Notes under the pieces: model-generated
What the model was told of the DNA's origin: nothing
The model's input: the letters and a program-made list of their open reading frames with translations, nothing else
Databases searched by the model: none
Part shown: in pieces, positions 8,124 through 17,469 of the stretch
Numbering within the stretch: position 1 is the first letter of the stretch
Layout of the letters: each line of letters starts with the position of its first letter
Assembly: GCA_045531235.1 (NCBI GenBank)
Contig: JAZSDQ010000015.1
Span: 1-34,469, forward strand
DNA from: RGIG5579 sp045531235
Lineage (GTDB): Bacteria; Bacillota; Clostridia; Oscillospirales; SIG627
Reading direction: 5' to 3'
Length of the DNA stretch: 34,469 nucleotides
Position numbers and translations under genes: made by a program

Positions 8124-9311
8124 TCAGTCTTCCTTGAAGATATCCGCAGGAGGAACTTCGTGGCTTCCTTCGGATTTTTTATTCTCTTCCTGGTAACGAC
8201 GATAGTAGTAAAGAATGAAGAGAACGTTAAGAATCACACTGACGATCAAGAGGATCAGCCAAAGCGTATGGAGGAAGATGTTGCAGTAAGGACCTTCGGG
8301 TTCTTTTTCAACAACTTTTTCAACCTCGACAATTTCCGTCTTCTTCAGTTCTTCCAAGGATTTTTTGTATGCATCGAAAGCAGCTCTCAGTTTAGCAAGT
8401 GCTGCGGTAAGCATTTCCTTGGAACCATTTGCAATCGCAGTTTCCGCCTCAGCGATCGCTGCAACAAGAGCATTATATGATCCATTTACCTTATCCTCTG
8501 CCAGGAACTTCTTTACTTCCTCAAGAAGGGTCTTCAGTGCATCTCTGTCTTCAACAGAAACCTTTACCAAAGCTTCGCGTGCAGTTTTCAACGCTGCAGC
8601 TGCCTCATCAATTGCACGCTGTGTCTTTGCATTACGAGCGGCAATCGCTGCCTGCAATGCTGCATCGTAAGCTGCCCAAGAATCTGCAGTATGCTCTTCT
8701 GCTACCAAGCCTTCACCAGCTGCGATCTCTTTATTCAGTTCGGTAAAATCAAGCTTTGTGGGAGCCTTGGTGGGAGTAGGAGCTTTGGTAGTGGTAGTGG
8801 GAGCTTTTGACGTAGTCGTAGGGGGAGCGGATGCGGCTTTAACAACAACAGTTACAGTCATTTCGTAACCTTCATCGCCACCTTGGCCACCTCTTTGATC
8901 ACCATAGAGACAGTCATAAAAAGTAATTACACACTTGTCACCGGCAGCAGCTGCTGCATTGACAACAACATTCAAATTGCAGGAAATTTTAACAGGATCA
9001 GCATTCCATGCATTGAACATGGTATCGATTTCAACATTGTTGGTTGTACCTGCAACGGTTTTGCTGGCAGATCTGGCAGAGAAAAGGCCTACATTACTGA
9101 ACTTGTAACGAGCATTCAAAGCGGAGCAAGGATCTTCGACGATACTAACCGTCAATTCGCTACCGGCTTCAACTTCGATTGTTTTGTTGCGGTCACTGTG
9201 GGAAACTGCCACCAAGGCAGGAGCAGCGGAAACCGCTACTCCTACGCTGAGGCAACCCAAAATCATAACGATCATTAAAAGCAGAGATACTACTCTTTTA
9301 GAAACATTCAT
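8124..9311 (-). CDS. Membrane-anchored surface protein: Ig/cohesin-like domain, Thr/Pro linker, two FIVAR-like modules
   Basis: The 395-residue protein starts with a signal peptide (1-30). Residues 33-160 look like a beta-sandwich: alternating hydrophobic strands and a late segment NLNVVVNAAAAAGDKCVITF that recalls the cohesin pattern. A Thr/Pro/Lys linker (162-186) follows. Two related helical modules of about 60 residues (188-250, 255-320) resemble FIVAR domains. A membrane helix (about 345-370) and a charged cytoplasmic tail end the protein. It should therefore stand on the outer cell surface. The ribosome site AGGAGAG precedes the ATG, 35 bases after the stop of the giant dockerin gene and with no terminator between, so both are one operon. 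The cohesin-like reading is inference; a plain Ig-like adhesion domain is the alternative. Confidence 0.75.
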   Translation of the reverse strand: MNVSKRVVSLLLMIVMILGCLSVGVAVSAAPALVAVSHSDRNKTIEVEAGSELTVSIVEDPCSALNARYKFSNVGLFSARSASKTVAGTTNNVEIDTMFNAWNADPVKISCNLNVVVNAAAAAGDKCVITFYDCLYGDQRGGQGGDEGYEMTVTVVVKAASAPPTTTSKAPTTTTKAPTPTKAPTKLDFTELNKEIAAGEGLVAEEHTADSWAAYDAALQAAIAARNAKTQRAIDEAAAALKTAREALVKVSVEDRDALKTLLEEVKKFLAEDKVNGSYNALVAAIAEAETAIANGSKEMLTAALAKLRAAFDAYKKSLEELKKTEIVEVEKVVEKEPEGPYCNIFLHTLWLILLIVSVILNVLFILYYYRRYQEENKKSEGSHEVPPADIFKED

Positions 9312-9346
9312 TGATACACTCTCCTATTTCAGCATTAGAATTTGAA

Positions 9347-12300
9347 TTATTTGATTTGAGAAACATAACTGTTTCTTTCCCAGTAAACTACTTTGAAATC
9401 AGTAGCCGAAAGATCACGGGCATTGATCTTACCGTCAAAGTTCATATCGGCTGCTAAAATAGCTACACTGCTAAGAGGAACGTAACCTACTACATAGGCA
9501 TCGGTCAAGGAAAGGTCACGGGCATTTACTTTGCCGTCGCAGTTTGTATCGCCCATAATAATTACGCTATAGGTAACGCTTACGGATACATTATCTTTGT
9601 TCTTTGCCCAAACGGTAACCGTATCACCATTGCATACAGGATCATTTGCGCTGCGAACCGTTCCGTTTGCGCCCTTGAGTGTGATACTGTCATCGGATGC
9701 ATTGTCGATCTTAAAGAATACTTTTGCAAACTCAGCGCCGGTCAAACCGGTAGGATCGGAATCCAAATAGACGATCTTATTTGCTGTATCTACCTTGGCA
9801 CCACGCACAACACCTGCAACGGGATCAACCGTAACAGTGGGAACGTGAATATAAGGAAGTTTTGCAAGTTCCGTAGGATAAACAAGAATGTCGCCGCACT
9901 TGGAACACTTCAGTCCTTCTGTCCAACCAACCGTATCTTTGGTCGCAGGTACAGCGGGAATTACCTGTTCAAATCCCTTATGATCCAGAGCAGGAATCTC
10001 CTGGGGAACATGACCTTCCTTATGCTCACCGCAGTATTCACAAATGATGCCTTCGGTGCTACCGGGATTATGGCAGTCAGGCTCTACCGCGGGATCGGTT
10101 ACCCACTTATGTTTTTCTCCGGGAATTTGGAAGATGTGCATATCCCCTGCTGCGGTTCTGCTGACTTCAGAACAGAAGACAGCAGGATCGTTCTTTACAG
10201 ATGCAGAGATATCTTTGTCAATGGAAAGAACCGTCTTCACATCGTCAAACCAAAGAGTCTTGCCGTTAAAGTCAATATTTTTTGCTTTAACAACATTGAA
10301 CTTGGCAACAGGAAGGTGAATGTCACTTGCGAGAGTTACACCCGAGTTCACATAAACGGTGTAATCATCCTTCACATTAGCCAGAACGTCAGCAAGGTCA
10401 TCGCCGGTCATAACAACCAAGCCTTCGGAATTCTTAACAACGATCGCCTTTTCTTCGGTAAATACCTCCAAGGTGATTTTTCCGTAGGTTTCTCCGCGAT
10501 TGACATTTACGCCGTAAGTGCCGTAAACACCGCTAAGTTTCAAACCGCTAAGCTGAGAGGCCGGACCGTTTACATTGGCAGCATCAGCAACATATCCAAG
10601 AAGCTTGCGAGCAATGGTATAAAGAGCTTCCAGATCTTCAGCTTCAGGAGCTGTAAGATCAAGAGAAGCAAGAATAGACGCAAAGGTCTTATTCTTAGTT
10701 GCCTTCAGTGCTGCGATAATCTCAGAAGCAGTTGCCTTTTCCAAAACAGCCATTAGCGCCTTGGTACTTGTGCTGGTCCGATAATCTGTAATTGCATTCA
10801 CATATTCTTCCTGTGCTGCACCATTGCTGTTATACGCCAGAATAGCGGCAAGGATCACAGGATAGTTGAAGTTACCGGTCAGATCTACAATGAGATCTGC
10901 CTGAGCGTTTCCTGTAATATCAAAGTTAGAAAGCTTCAATCCATTACCGTCTTTGAAAGTAACGTCCTTAAGATCAACCTTCAATTCATTGAAGGTAGTG
11001 ATCTTATCAAGCTCTGCAAGAATATCACAAGCAAGATCCTTATAATTTGCATTCAGATCTTCGGAAACATAGAACTTCAAAGTAGTATTCTTCTTTTCAG
11101 AAGAAGAATTCACATTGAATGCAAAGAAGTTTTCGCCATTTTCACTTTCTACCGTAAGGTAGGGATTAAATCCGGACTGAACCAATGTGTAGCTTGCAAA
11201 GGGAGTACCATTCTGAATGGCCTCGGAAATGGCTGCAAAATCAGTAAGCTCATTGAGGAGCTTCGTTGCAAAGGAAGAAGAACCTGCGCAATCAATACAC
11301 TCAACGATCTTGCTGACGAGAACGGTAAGATCGTCCAAAGATTCGGTTACATTCTTCAGATCAACGCCGTAAATTCCGTCACCGTTTACGGTGAGCTCAG
11401 AGCATGCATAGAAATTCATCACAAGCTTGGTTACAAGATCCACTGCCATAACCTTAAGTGAAGCTTTGTCGGCAGAAACGGATGCTGAGCCAAAATATAC
11501 GCCGATATCATCGCCGTTCTTTACAAGCTTGTAAAGGCAATTCTGCACGGCACCGTTCGTTTGCGTAAATCCGGTATCAAGATAAGCGCTGACATCGCTT
11601 GCAAACTTACCGCTACCAATTCGGAAGGAACCGTTTGCTGCAGTAAGAGTACCGGTTACACTGCCGCAATCATCGGTGGAAAGCGTGCTGTCTACAATGA
11701 CAACGTTTCCGTTTGCAACAAGGTTGCCGTTCACATCGTGTCCATTGAGGTTAAGAATAACATCATTATTGAAAACAAGGTCGCCCTGAACATCAGAAAG
11801 AAGAATTACGATCGCGTTATCTTTTACATTCTGAACGGTAGCGGCAACATCCTTGGTTACGGAATACTTGCTTGCAATTCCATTTCCGCGGATATCAAGA
11901 ACGAGTGCTTCATAATTTGCATCTCTGTTCTTAAGGTGGAAGGTGAATCCGGTAGAAATTCCGGTATTCAGCTCTGCGACCATAGGCTCAAAGAGAGCGA
12001 AGGAATCGTTCTTGCTAAAGAGCTTTTTCAGATCGTTGTACTTCACAGTACCATCGTACAAACCACCGACGGCAGAACCGGTGACTTCAGCAGATTCATA
12101 GCTGTAATCCGCGATATTATAGATGGTATTGATCAGCGCTTTGTTTGCCTCAAAATCAAAACGGTCAATGGCATCATAGAAGCCGGTCTTTTTGATGGTA
12201 TTGATAAGAGTATCGGCATCCACACCTTCAGAAGCAAAGGCAGGATCAACAAGGCTAACGATGTAGTCGATCACATCAGCAAGATCATAGGTCTGTAAAG

Positions 12301-15300
12301 TATCAAAATCGATTTCACCGACTGCGAGAAGCGCCGTGAGAAAATATGCATACGCAGGATCGGGCGCATCCAAGATTACATTTACCTTTCCATCTTTCAA
12401 GGTAACATTCAGATAAGGAAGGATCTGCTCTGCTCCCTTTCTGACCTTGGAAAAGACGTCGCTCATCTTATCAAAATCCTGAAGAGTTACATAAAAAGGT
12501 ACGCTGGTGTAGTTGTTTACGGAAAGACCGTACTGCATGGTGCTTTCCATAAGCTTAGCGCCAAGCAGATTCACGTCGTTAATAACAGCACCGTTTACAA
12601 TAATATTATGGTTGCCATCAGTACCGATCACGGAATGTTCGGGAAGGGTCATTTCCACCAAATCACCGTTATCTTGAATGATTGCGGGGATCATATCAAT
12701 TCCCATACCACTGCTTGTAATAAAGTTGATCAAGGTCTGGAGATACAGCTTCGTTTCGTTGTTTTCGTTCAGACCAAAGAGTGTGCTGCCATTCAATCCA
12801 ACGTAGGTCAGATCATTCATAAGAGTTACAAGCTCTGCCAAGAAAGCATCGAGATCCAACGCTGCATTGCTCTTGGAAATACGAAGAACGATGGAAAGAT
12901 TGCCCTGTGCATCTTCGGTGGGAATAAATGCAAGTTCCAGATTGTTGCCGAAAAGGAGACCTGCATTTACAACAGCTTTATTCAAATCGTCGATGAATAC
13001 AAGCAGTCCTTCTCTATTGATATCGATCTTTTCTCGGGTAATTTCCAAAACGCGATCGCTTCCGAAAAGATTATTGATGGTTTCAATAGAAGTACCGAGA
13101 GAATAGTTCTCAAAAGAACCGCTGGAAACTTCCACTTTGGTACCGGCAATATCGTAAATATACTTAAAACCAAGAGCACCGGTTCCGGGAAGCGTTACGG
13201 TATATGCATCAAACGCATAAAGCTTCTGATCCGCTTCACCGTCGATCTTTACGGTATAGCTAACAGGTGAAAGTTTTGCAACAAGGATGGTGGGATCTTC
13301 GCCGAGAGGAACATTTTCCTCAGGAAGATCAAACTGTGCATCATAATACTCCACATTGGGAATCTTATTCAGCAAGCGCTCATACATTGCCTGGAACTCA
13401 GCAGGAGAAACGCTTCCGCTGTTTTTGTCACGGAACATCTCTTCGCTCTCAGTGCTGACAATCGCTCCGTTTTTATTCAGAACCTGTACGGTAACACCAA
13501 ACGAATACTGATCGGGCGCTGCAGAAAGCAAGGAAGTTTCCATCTCAATAATTTGAGAAACGCTGTGTGTTCCCACACTGTTCGCTGCATCTACAGCTGC
13601 CAAAAGATCTGCAACGAAGCGGCTGTCAGTATCAACCAATTCATTGACAGGATCAAGGTGTACACCATCTAAAAAGCTAAGAACTGCCTCAACCTTATCA
13701 ACATAGCCTTTCAGGGATTCGTCGTTATTGACCTTTAGCTGAACAGGTTCATCGTGCCATACTGTGCGAAGATTCGTTTTAAGAAGAGCAATCTGTTTTT
13801 GAATATTCTCAGCATTCTTACCTTGGTAATAATAGAGAAGTCCGTGCTCTTCATAGGCTTTCAAATATTGATGAAGATAGGTGGTATCATTGTCGATATC
13901 CATACATTCATCCATCAAAAGCTTATAAGCAGCTTGTGCTTCAGGGGTCAAGGTAACAAGAGAATTTACGTTACCGAGGACCGTGGGCGTCAGCTGTTCC
14001 AAATTGGTATAAAATACAGGTACGCCGGGAGTGCTGACATAGAAGCTATCCATTGCAGCTTTTTGATTTACAGTATCCTCTACCAAAGTAGCAGCAATAT
14101 CTGCCAGTTTAGATACGATGCTTTGCTCAACATTATCAATTTTCAACTGATAGATAACTTGAACTTTGGTGAATTTTTCGGACGTAGCAAAGCCACCAAC
14201 ATACTTATCACTATTTTGATCTTGAGTAAGGATGAACTCTGCACCGTTACCATTTTCAAAAATGGGATAAGCCTTTACAGGAATCCACTTAGCCTCACTG
14301 TTCAAAAGACCTGCCGCCATAGGAGAAGCGGTCAGCTGATAGCCGGAGGCATCACCGGTAACCTTGGTAAGCTTATCGGTGCTGTCGGGAGTACGGAAGA
14401 AAAGAGTATCTACTTTAAACGCACCGGTATTCAAGATGTTCTTTTCATCTTGAGTAAGAACAGAACCGGGGGTTAAGCTCTGAGCAATGATTTTTGCCAG
14501 ATCTTTGCCAACAAGGGCCTTACCGATCACACGTTCTACCGTAATATCTTCTACAATGCGGTAAACGGTTCCTTCCAAATAGCTATAGCCGTTTACTTTG
14601 TAGTCGTAGGACTTCCCTGCCTCGGTAGGAGGAGTCAAGGTGAAATTGTATCCGTAAGGTACATCGGTCGTTTGCTGACCTTGCGGCTTATAATTCTCTG
14701 TAACCGTAAATGTTTTGGGAGAATAGGAAATAACATAACGGATATCCTCGGTCAAGGAACTGAATGCGCCAAGCTCGTTACCATCTTTATCCAATACAGT
14801 AACCTTACGTTCATAGTTCGTGGTACCTACATTGTAATAAGAATCCCATTCGGTCAAAGCCTTGTTTTCAATTCCTGTGGAATTGATTTTCGTTACAACG
14901 GCATCTGCTAAGGAATCCTTATCCATTGCAAAGCTTGTAGAAAACACATCCAAAGAAATGAATGTAATTAAATCAGTTGCGGTAGAAGGAACTACGCTGG
15001 CATGAACTTCAACAGAAACAAGCTGCTGAGAAACAAGTCCTTGGAGCATCGTTTCATGGGCAAGGAGCTGAGACTTGATCTCAACCTGAGGTCTATCAAG
15101 TTCGGGAGATGCTTTTACAGCAGCATCTAACTCAGCATATTCAGCATCGGAAATGCCGGACTTCAAAATATCTTTATCAATAAAGTGCCAATTTTGAGCA
15201 GCAATCCGATTAACCTGCTCTGCAACATCACTAAGATTAAAGCTGTCATCAGATCCATACAGAAGGCCTTCCAGCTGCTCAGCCTTTGCCAAGGCTTCGG

Positions 15301-17182
15301 TGCGCTTCTCTTCGACTTTGGTTAATGCTTCTTCAAATTTTTCTTTAGACTCGTTAAACTTCTCGCTGAGAGCGTTTTTGAAAGAATCCTGTGCTTCAGT
15401 CAAAGATAATTTCTTTTCTTTGTCATCGGCGATGGTGCGCCATGCTTCGAGAATTTTATCCGCTTTCAACTGAGGTTTTTTATCCACCTCGACATACATA
15501 TCATCAATGCTTTTCTCAAGAGTGTCAAGGGAGTTCTTGGCAAGTGCGATCTGCGATTGCAGTTCAGGATAAGCATCATTATTAAAGATAAACAAGACAT
15601 TCAACGGAGCAAAAACATTTTCGTATCTTGCTCTGATATTAACCATTTCCTGCTTATAGTTGGGGTTCGCTTCGCGGTGTTTTCCACGAAGAGTATCAAG
15701 CTTCAGCCCGCTGAGATCAACGTTGTATTGTTTGATCATAGCACCATATTCGGTGCTTTCGTCGCTCAAACGTTTGATTCGGGTATTTGCCATTATGATT
15801 GCAAGCTCAACCATCTCGTTGTAGATAGCAACACTGTCATAAGAAGCCAGTTTTTTATTCAGCTTCAAGAACTCTTTATCTGCCGCTGTAAGAAGATTTT
15901 CACTGGCATCTGCATCCAGAATCTTTTTTCTTTCTTCATTTAAAAGGCTATCAATTACTTCTTCGATTTTCTCGTTTGCAACATTGTTGACGGTAGTTTC
16001 AACGATACCGAAAATCTCAGTAACGAGTCCGTTGATATCGCCGGGCCACTTACTTACAATGGCATTTTTAACTGCCGCTTCATCGATTTCAACGTTATTA
16101 TCTTTAAAGGGTTTTAGGATCGTATCAGCGATCACCTCTTCAGCTTTTTCTTCGGCGATCACCTTTGCATCAGCAATAGTGGAAATATTGTCATCAGCAT
16201 CTGCGGGGCCGTCGGCGAGCGTTTTCAACTGGTCTGCAAGGGCCTGAAGATCATCGGAATTTTCATTGATAGTGCTAATCTGTTCTGCAAAGAACGCAAT
16301 GTGTTCTTTCATTTCTTTGCCGCGTTCCATCATGAACTGTACCTTGCTGGCAGCAGCAAGAAAATCATTGCAATCTTTCGCAAGGGTGAAATGGCCGGGC
16401 GCTGGGTCACCGTCAAAATCATCAAGAAGGTTTTTAATGGCAACTTTTGCATCGCTGCCATCTTCTAAGCCGATGGTCGTGCTAAAAAGTACGGTTCCTT
16501 CGTCATCCTTAACCTCATACAAAACCCCTTCGTAGAGAGCACGAAGATCTTCGATCATTTCTTCGAAAGGATCAAGAGCGGTGGAAAAGAGGTTTCTGGC
16601 ATTATTTACTTTGTCGTAACCGTCAACCAGGTAAAAAGGCGTATCCAGAAGAAGCTTCTGCAGAGCATTATCCACCGTGATGAGAAGAGAGTATGTAACT
16701 TCAACACGGTAAGAGTTTGCAGGTTTTTCAAAGAAACCAACATAATTACCTTCGGATGCTGTCAAAGGCACCTCAATGTCGGCACCGTCAGTTCCGTTTT
16801 CGGTGGTATATTTTAAAACCGCTTTGGAAGGAGTCCAGGTCTGGCCATTTACTTCGTAGGGTCTTGCAGTTACGGTTTCGTTCTCTGCATCCACGGTGAC
16901 CAAATCAGAGTTGCCTTCGTTTGTAGGTATTTCGACCGCAAACGTCTCTCCGACCAATCCTTTGCAAGCCAAAATAGCCTTTTCCGCATCAGAAAGATCA
17001 TAGTTTGCGGCGAGCAACTCGCCTACCGTTCCATGCCACTTGCCATCATTAACCTGGCCGGCACTTTGCTGTTGCAGGGATTCAAGTCCTGCAGCAATAA
17101 CATTAGCACCGGGGGCCAATACCATAATGAGGGACAAGAACAGTGCAGTTACTCTTTTGAAGAAATGCATTTTGTTTCTCAT
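9347..17182 (-). CDS. Giant secreted multidomain protein with C-terminal type I dockerin
   Basis: It has 2,611 residues from the ATG at 17182, which follows AGAAAGG; a GTG twelve codons earlier lacks a ribosome site. A signal peptide ends near residue 31. Residues about 50-200 form a module repeated at about 890-1050 (shared WTPSKA/WIPVKA, YVGFF/YVGGF and VTYSLLI/VIYQLKI). Between them lies a long, charged, probably helical or coiled-coil stretch (about 250-700). Two segments rich in DLVFNNDVILNLNGHDV-like strands (near 1790-1865 and 2270-2340) suggest beta-solenoid or Ig-like folds. A Cys-containing stretch (about 2356-2444) has two CxxC pairs. The last 70 residues are a dockerin with duplicated loops GDTNCDGKVNARD and ADMNFDGKINARD. 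No catalytic domain is recognised, so the role may be structural or adhesive. It is co-transcribed with the 395-residue anchor protein. Confidence 0.9.
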   Translation of the reverse strand: MRNKMHFFKRVTALFLSLIMVLAPGANVIAAGLESLQQQSAGQVNDGKWHGTVGELLAANYDLSDAEKAILACKGLVGETFAVEIPTNEGNSDLVTVDAENETVTARPYEVNGQTWTPSKAVLKYTTENGTDGADIEVPLTASEGNYVGFFEKPANSYRVEVTYSLLITVDNALQKLLLDTPFYLVDGYDKVNNARNLFSTALDPFEEMIEDLRALYEGVLYEVKDDEGTVLFSTTIGLEDGSDAKVAIKNLLDDFDGDPAPGHFTLAKDCNDFLAAASKVQFMMERGKEMKEHIAFFAEQISTINENSDDLQALADQLKTLADGPADADDNISTIADAKVIAEEKAEEVIADTILKPFKDNNVEIDEAAVKNAIVSKWPGDINGLVTEIFGIVETTVNNVANEKIEEVIDSLLNEERKKILDADASENLLTAADKEFLKLNKKLASYDSVAIYNEMVELAIIMANTRIKRLSDESTEYGAMIKQYNVDLSGLKLDTLRGKHREANPNYKQEMVNIRARYENVFAPLNVLFIFNNDAYPELQSQIALAKNSLDTLEKSIDDMYVEVDKKPQLKADKILEAWRTIADDKEKKLSLTEAQDSFKNALSEKFNESKEKFEEALTKVEEKRTEALAKAEQLEGLLYGSDDSFNLSDVAEQVNRIAAQNWHFIDKDILKSGISDAEYAELDAAVKASPELDRPQVEIKSQLLAHETMLQGLVSQQLVSVEVHASVVPSTATDLITFISLDVFSTSFAMDKDSLADAVVTKINSTGIENKALTEWDSYYNVGTTNYERKVTVLDKDGNELGAFSSLTEDIRYVISYSPKTFTVTENYKPQGQQTTDVPYGYNFTLTPPTEAGKSYDYKVNGYSYLEGTVYRIVEDITVERVIGKALVGKDLAKIIAQSLTPGSVLTQDEKNILNTGAFKVDTLFFRTPDSTDKLTKVTGDASGYQLTASPMAAGLLNSEAKWIPVKAYPIFENGNGAEFILTQDQNSDKYVGGFATSEKFTKVQVIYQLKIDNVEQSIVSKLADIAATLVEDTVNQKAAMDSFYVSTPGVPVFYTNLEQLTPTVLGNVNSLVTLTPEAQAAYKLLMDECMDIDNDTTYLHQYLKAYEEHGLLYYYQGKNAENIQKQIALLKTNLRTVWHDEPVQLKVNNDESLKGYVDKVEAVLSFLDGVHLDPVNELVDTDSRFVADLLAAVDAANSVGTHSVSQIIEMETSLLSAAPDQYSFGVTVQVLNKNGAIVSTESEEMFRDKNSGSVSPAEFQAMYERLLNKIPNVEYYDAQFDLPEENVPLGEDPTILVAKLSPVSYTVKIDGEADQKLYAFDAYTVTLPGTGALGFKYIYDIAGTKVEVSSGSFENYSLGTSIETINNLFGSDRVLEITREKIDINREGLLVFIDDLNKAVVNAGLLFGNNLELAFIPTEDAQGNLSIVLRISKSNAALDLDAFLAELVTLMNDLTYVGLNGSTLFGLNENNETKLYLQTLINFITSSGMGIDMIPAIIQDNGDLVEMTLPEHSVIGTDGNHNIIVNGAVINDVNLLGAKLMESTMQYGLSVNNYTSVPFYVTLQDFDKMSDVFSKVRKGAEQILPYLNVTLKDGKVNVILDAPDPAYAYFLTALLAVGEIDFDTLQTYDLADVIDYIVSLVDPAFASEGVDADTLINTIKKTGFYDAIDRFDFEANKALINTIYNIADYSYESAEVTGSAVGGLYDGTVKYNDLKKLFSKNDSFALFEPMVAELNTGISTGFTFHLKNRDANYEALVLDIRGNGIASKYSVTKDVAATVQNVKDNAIVILLSDVQGDLVFNNDVILNLNGHDVNGNLVANGNVVIVDSTLSTDDCGSVTGTLTAANGSFRIGSGKFASDVSAYLDTGFTQTNGAVQNCLYKLVKNGDDIGVYFGSASVSADKASLKVMAVDLVTKLVMNFYACSELTVNGDGIYGVDLKNVTESLDDLTVLVSKIVECIDCAGSSSFATKLLNELTDFAAISEAIQNGTPFASYTLVQSGFNPYLTVESENGENFFAFNVNSSSEKKNTTLKFYVSEDLNANYKDLACDILAELDKITTFNELKVDLKDVTFKDGNGLKLSNFDITGNAQADLIVDLTGNFNYPVILAAILAYNSNGAAQEEYVNAITDYRTSTSTKALMAVLEKATASEIIAALKATKNKTFASILASLDLTAPEAEDLEALYTIARKLLGYVADAANVNGPASQLSGLKLSGVYGTYGVNVNRGETYGKITLEVFTEEKAIVVKNSEGLVVMTGDDLADVLANVKDDYTVYVNSGVTLASDIHLPVAKFNVVKAKNIDFNGKTLWFDDVKTVLSIDKDISASVKNDPAVFCSEVSRTAAGDMHIFQIPGEKHKWVTDPAVEPDCHNPGSTEGIICEYCGEHKEGHVPQEIPALDHKGFEQVIPAVPATKDTVGWTEGLKCSKCGDILVYPTELAKLPYIHVPTVTVDPVAGVVRGAKVDTANKIVYLDSDPTGLTGAEFAKVFFKIDNASDDSITLKGANGTVRSANDPVCNGDTVTVWAKNKDNVSVSVTYSVIIMGDTNCDGKVNARDLSLTDAYVVGYVPLSSVAILAADMNFDGKINARDLSATDFKVVYWERNSYVSQIK

Positions 17183-17244
17183 TGTGTCATTACCTTTCTT
17201 ATTTATAATATGGAGCACTGATTACGGATATTTTGATAGATAAG

Positions 17245-17338
17245 ACCGCCAAAATCATTAGCAACACCGCAAAATGCATAGCACACCCATATTATTTTAT
17301 AGATAATATTATTTTAGCACTACAGACCGCAAAATGCA
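17245..17338. repeat. Repeated ACCGCAAAATGCA element upstream of the giant gene
   Basis: The 13-base sequence ACCGCAAAATGCA occurs perfectly at 17266-17278 and 17326-17338, exactly 60 bases apart. A degraded copy, ACCGCCAAAATCA, lies at 17245-17257. The right-hand copy overlaps the predicted -35 box of the giant gene. They may be regulator binding sites. Confidence 0.6.
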
Positions 17339-17339
17339 A
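17311..17339 (-). promoter_or_regulatory. Probable promoter of the giant dockerin gene
   Basis: On the minus strand, TTGCAT (17339-17334), 17 bases and an extended -10 TGC-TAAAAT (17316-17311) give a plausible sigma-A promoter. The leader would be about 120 bases. The rest of the gap from 17183 to 17420 is AT-rich with the ACCGCAAAATGCA repeats. Confidence 0.5.
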
Positions 17340-17420
17340 GTCTTTTTCTTTTTTTTCATCTATATTATATGAATAAAAATTTTGCTAGTTTTTGTACTAT
17401 TTTACAAATATTTTTGCAAT

Positions 17421-17454
17421 AAAAAAGTTGGTAGATATTTTATCTACCAACTTT
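17421..17454 (-). terminator. Terminator after surface paralogue A
   Basis: AAAGTTGGTAGATA pairs perfectly with TATCTACCAACTTT around a TTT loop and is followed on the minus strand by a T run. It separates the paralogue gene at 17470-19035 from the giant gene, which therefore needs its own promoter. Confidence 0.9.
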
Positions 17455-17469
17455 ATCATTTATTAAATC

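Noticed and set aside
11561..13270. Two long + strand open frames (245 and 220 codons) inside the giant gene
   Set aside because: They are antisense to a continuous exported protein with clear domains and look like codon-bias shadows.
17183..17218. A 12-codon N-terminal extension of the giant protein from GTG
   Set aside because: It has no ribosome site and would place charged residues before the signal peptide, whereas AGAAAGG stands correctly before the ATG at 17182.
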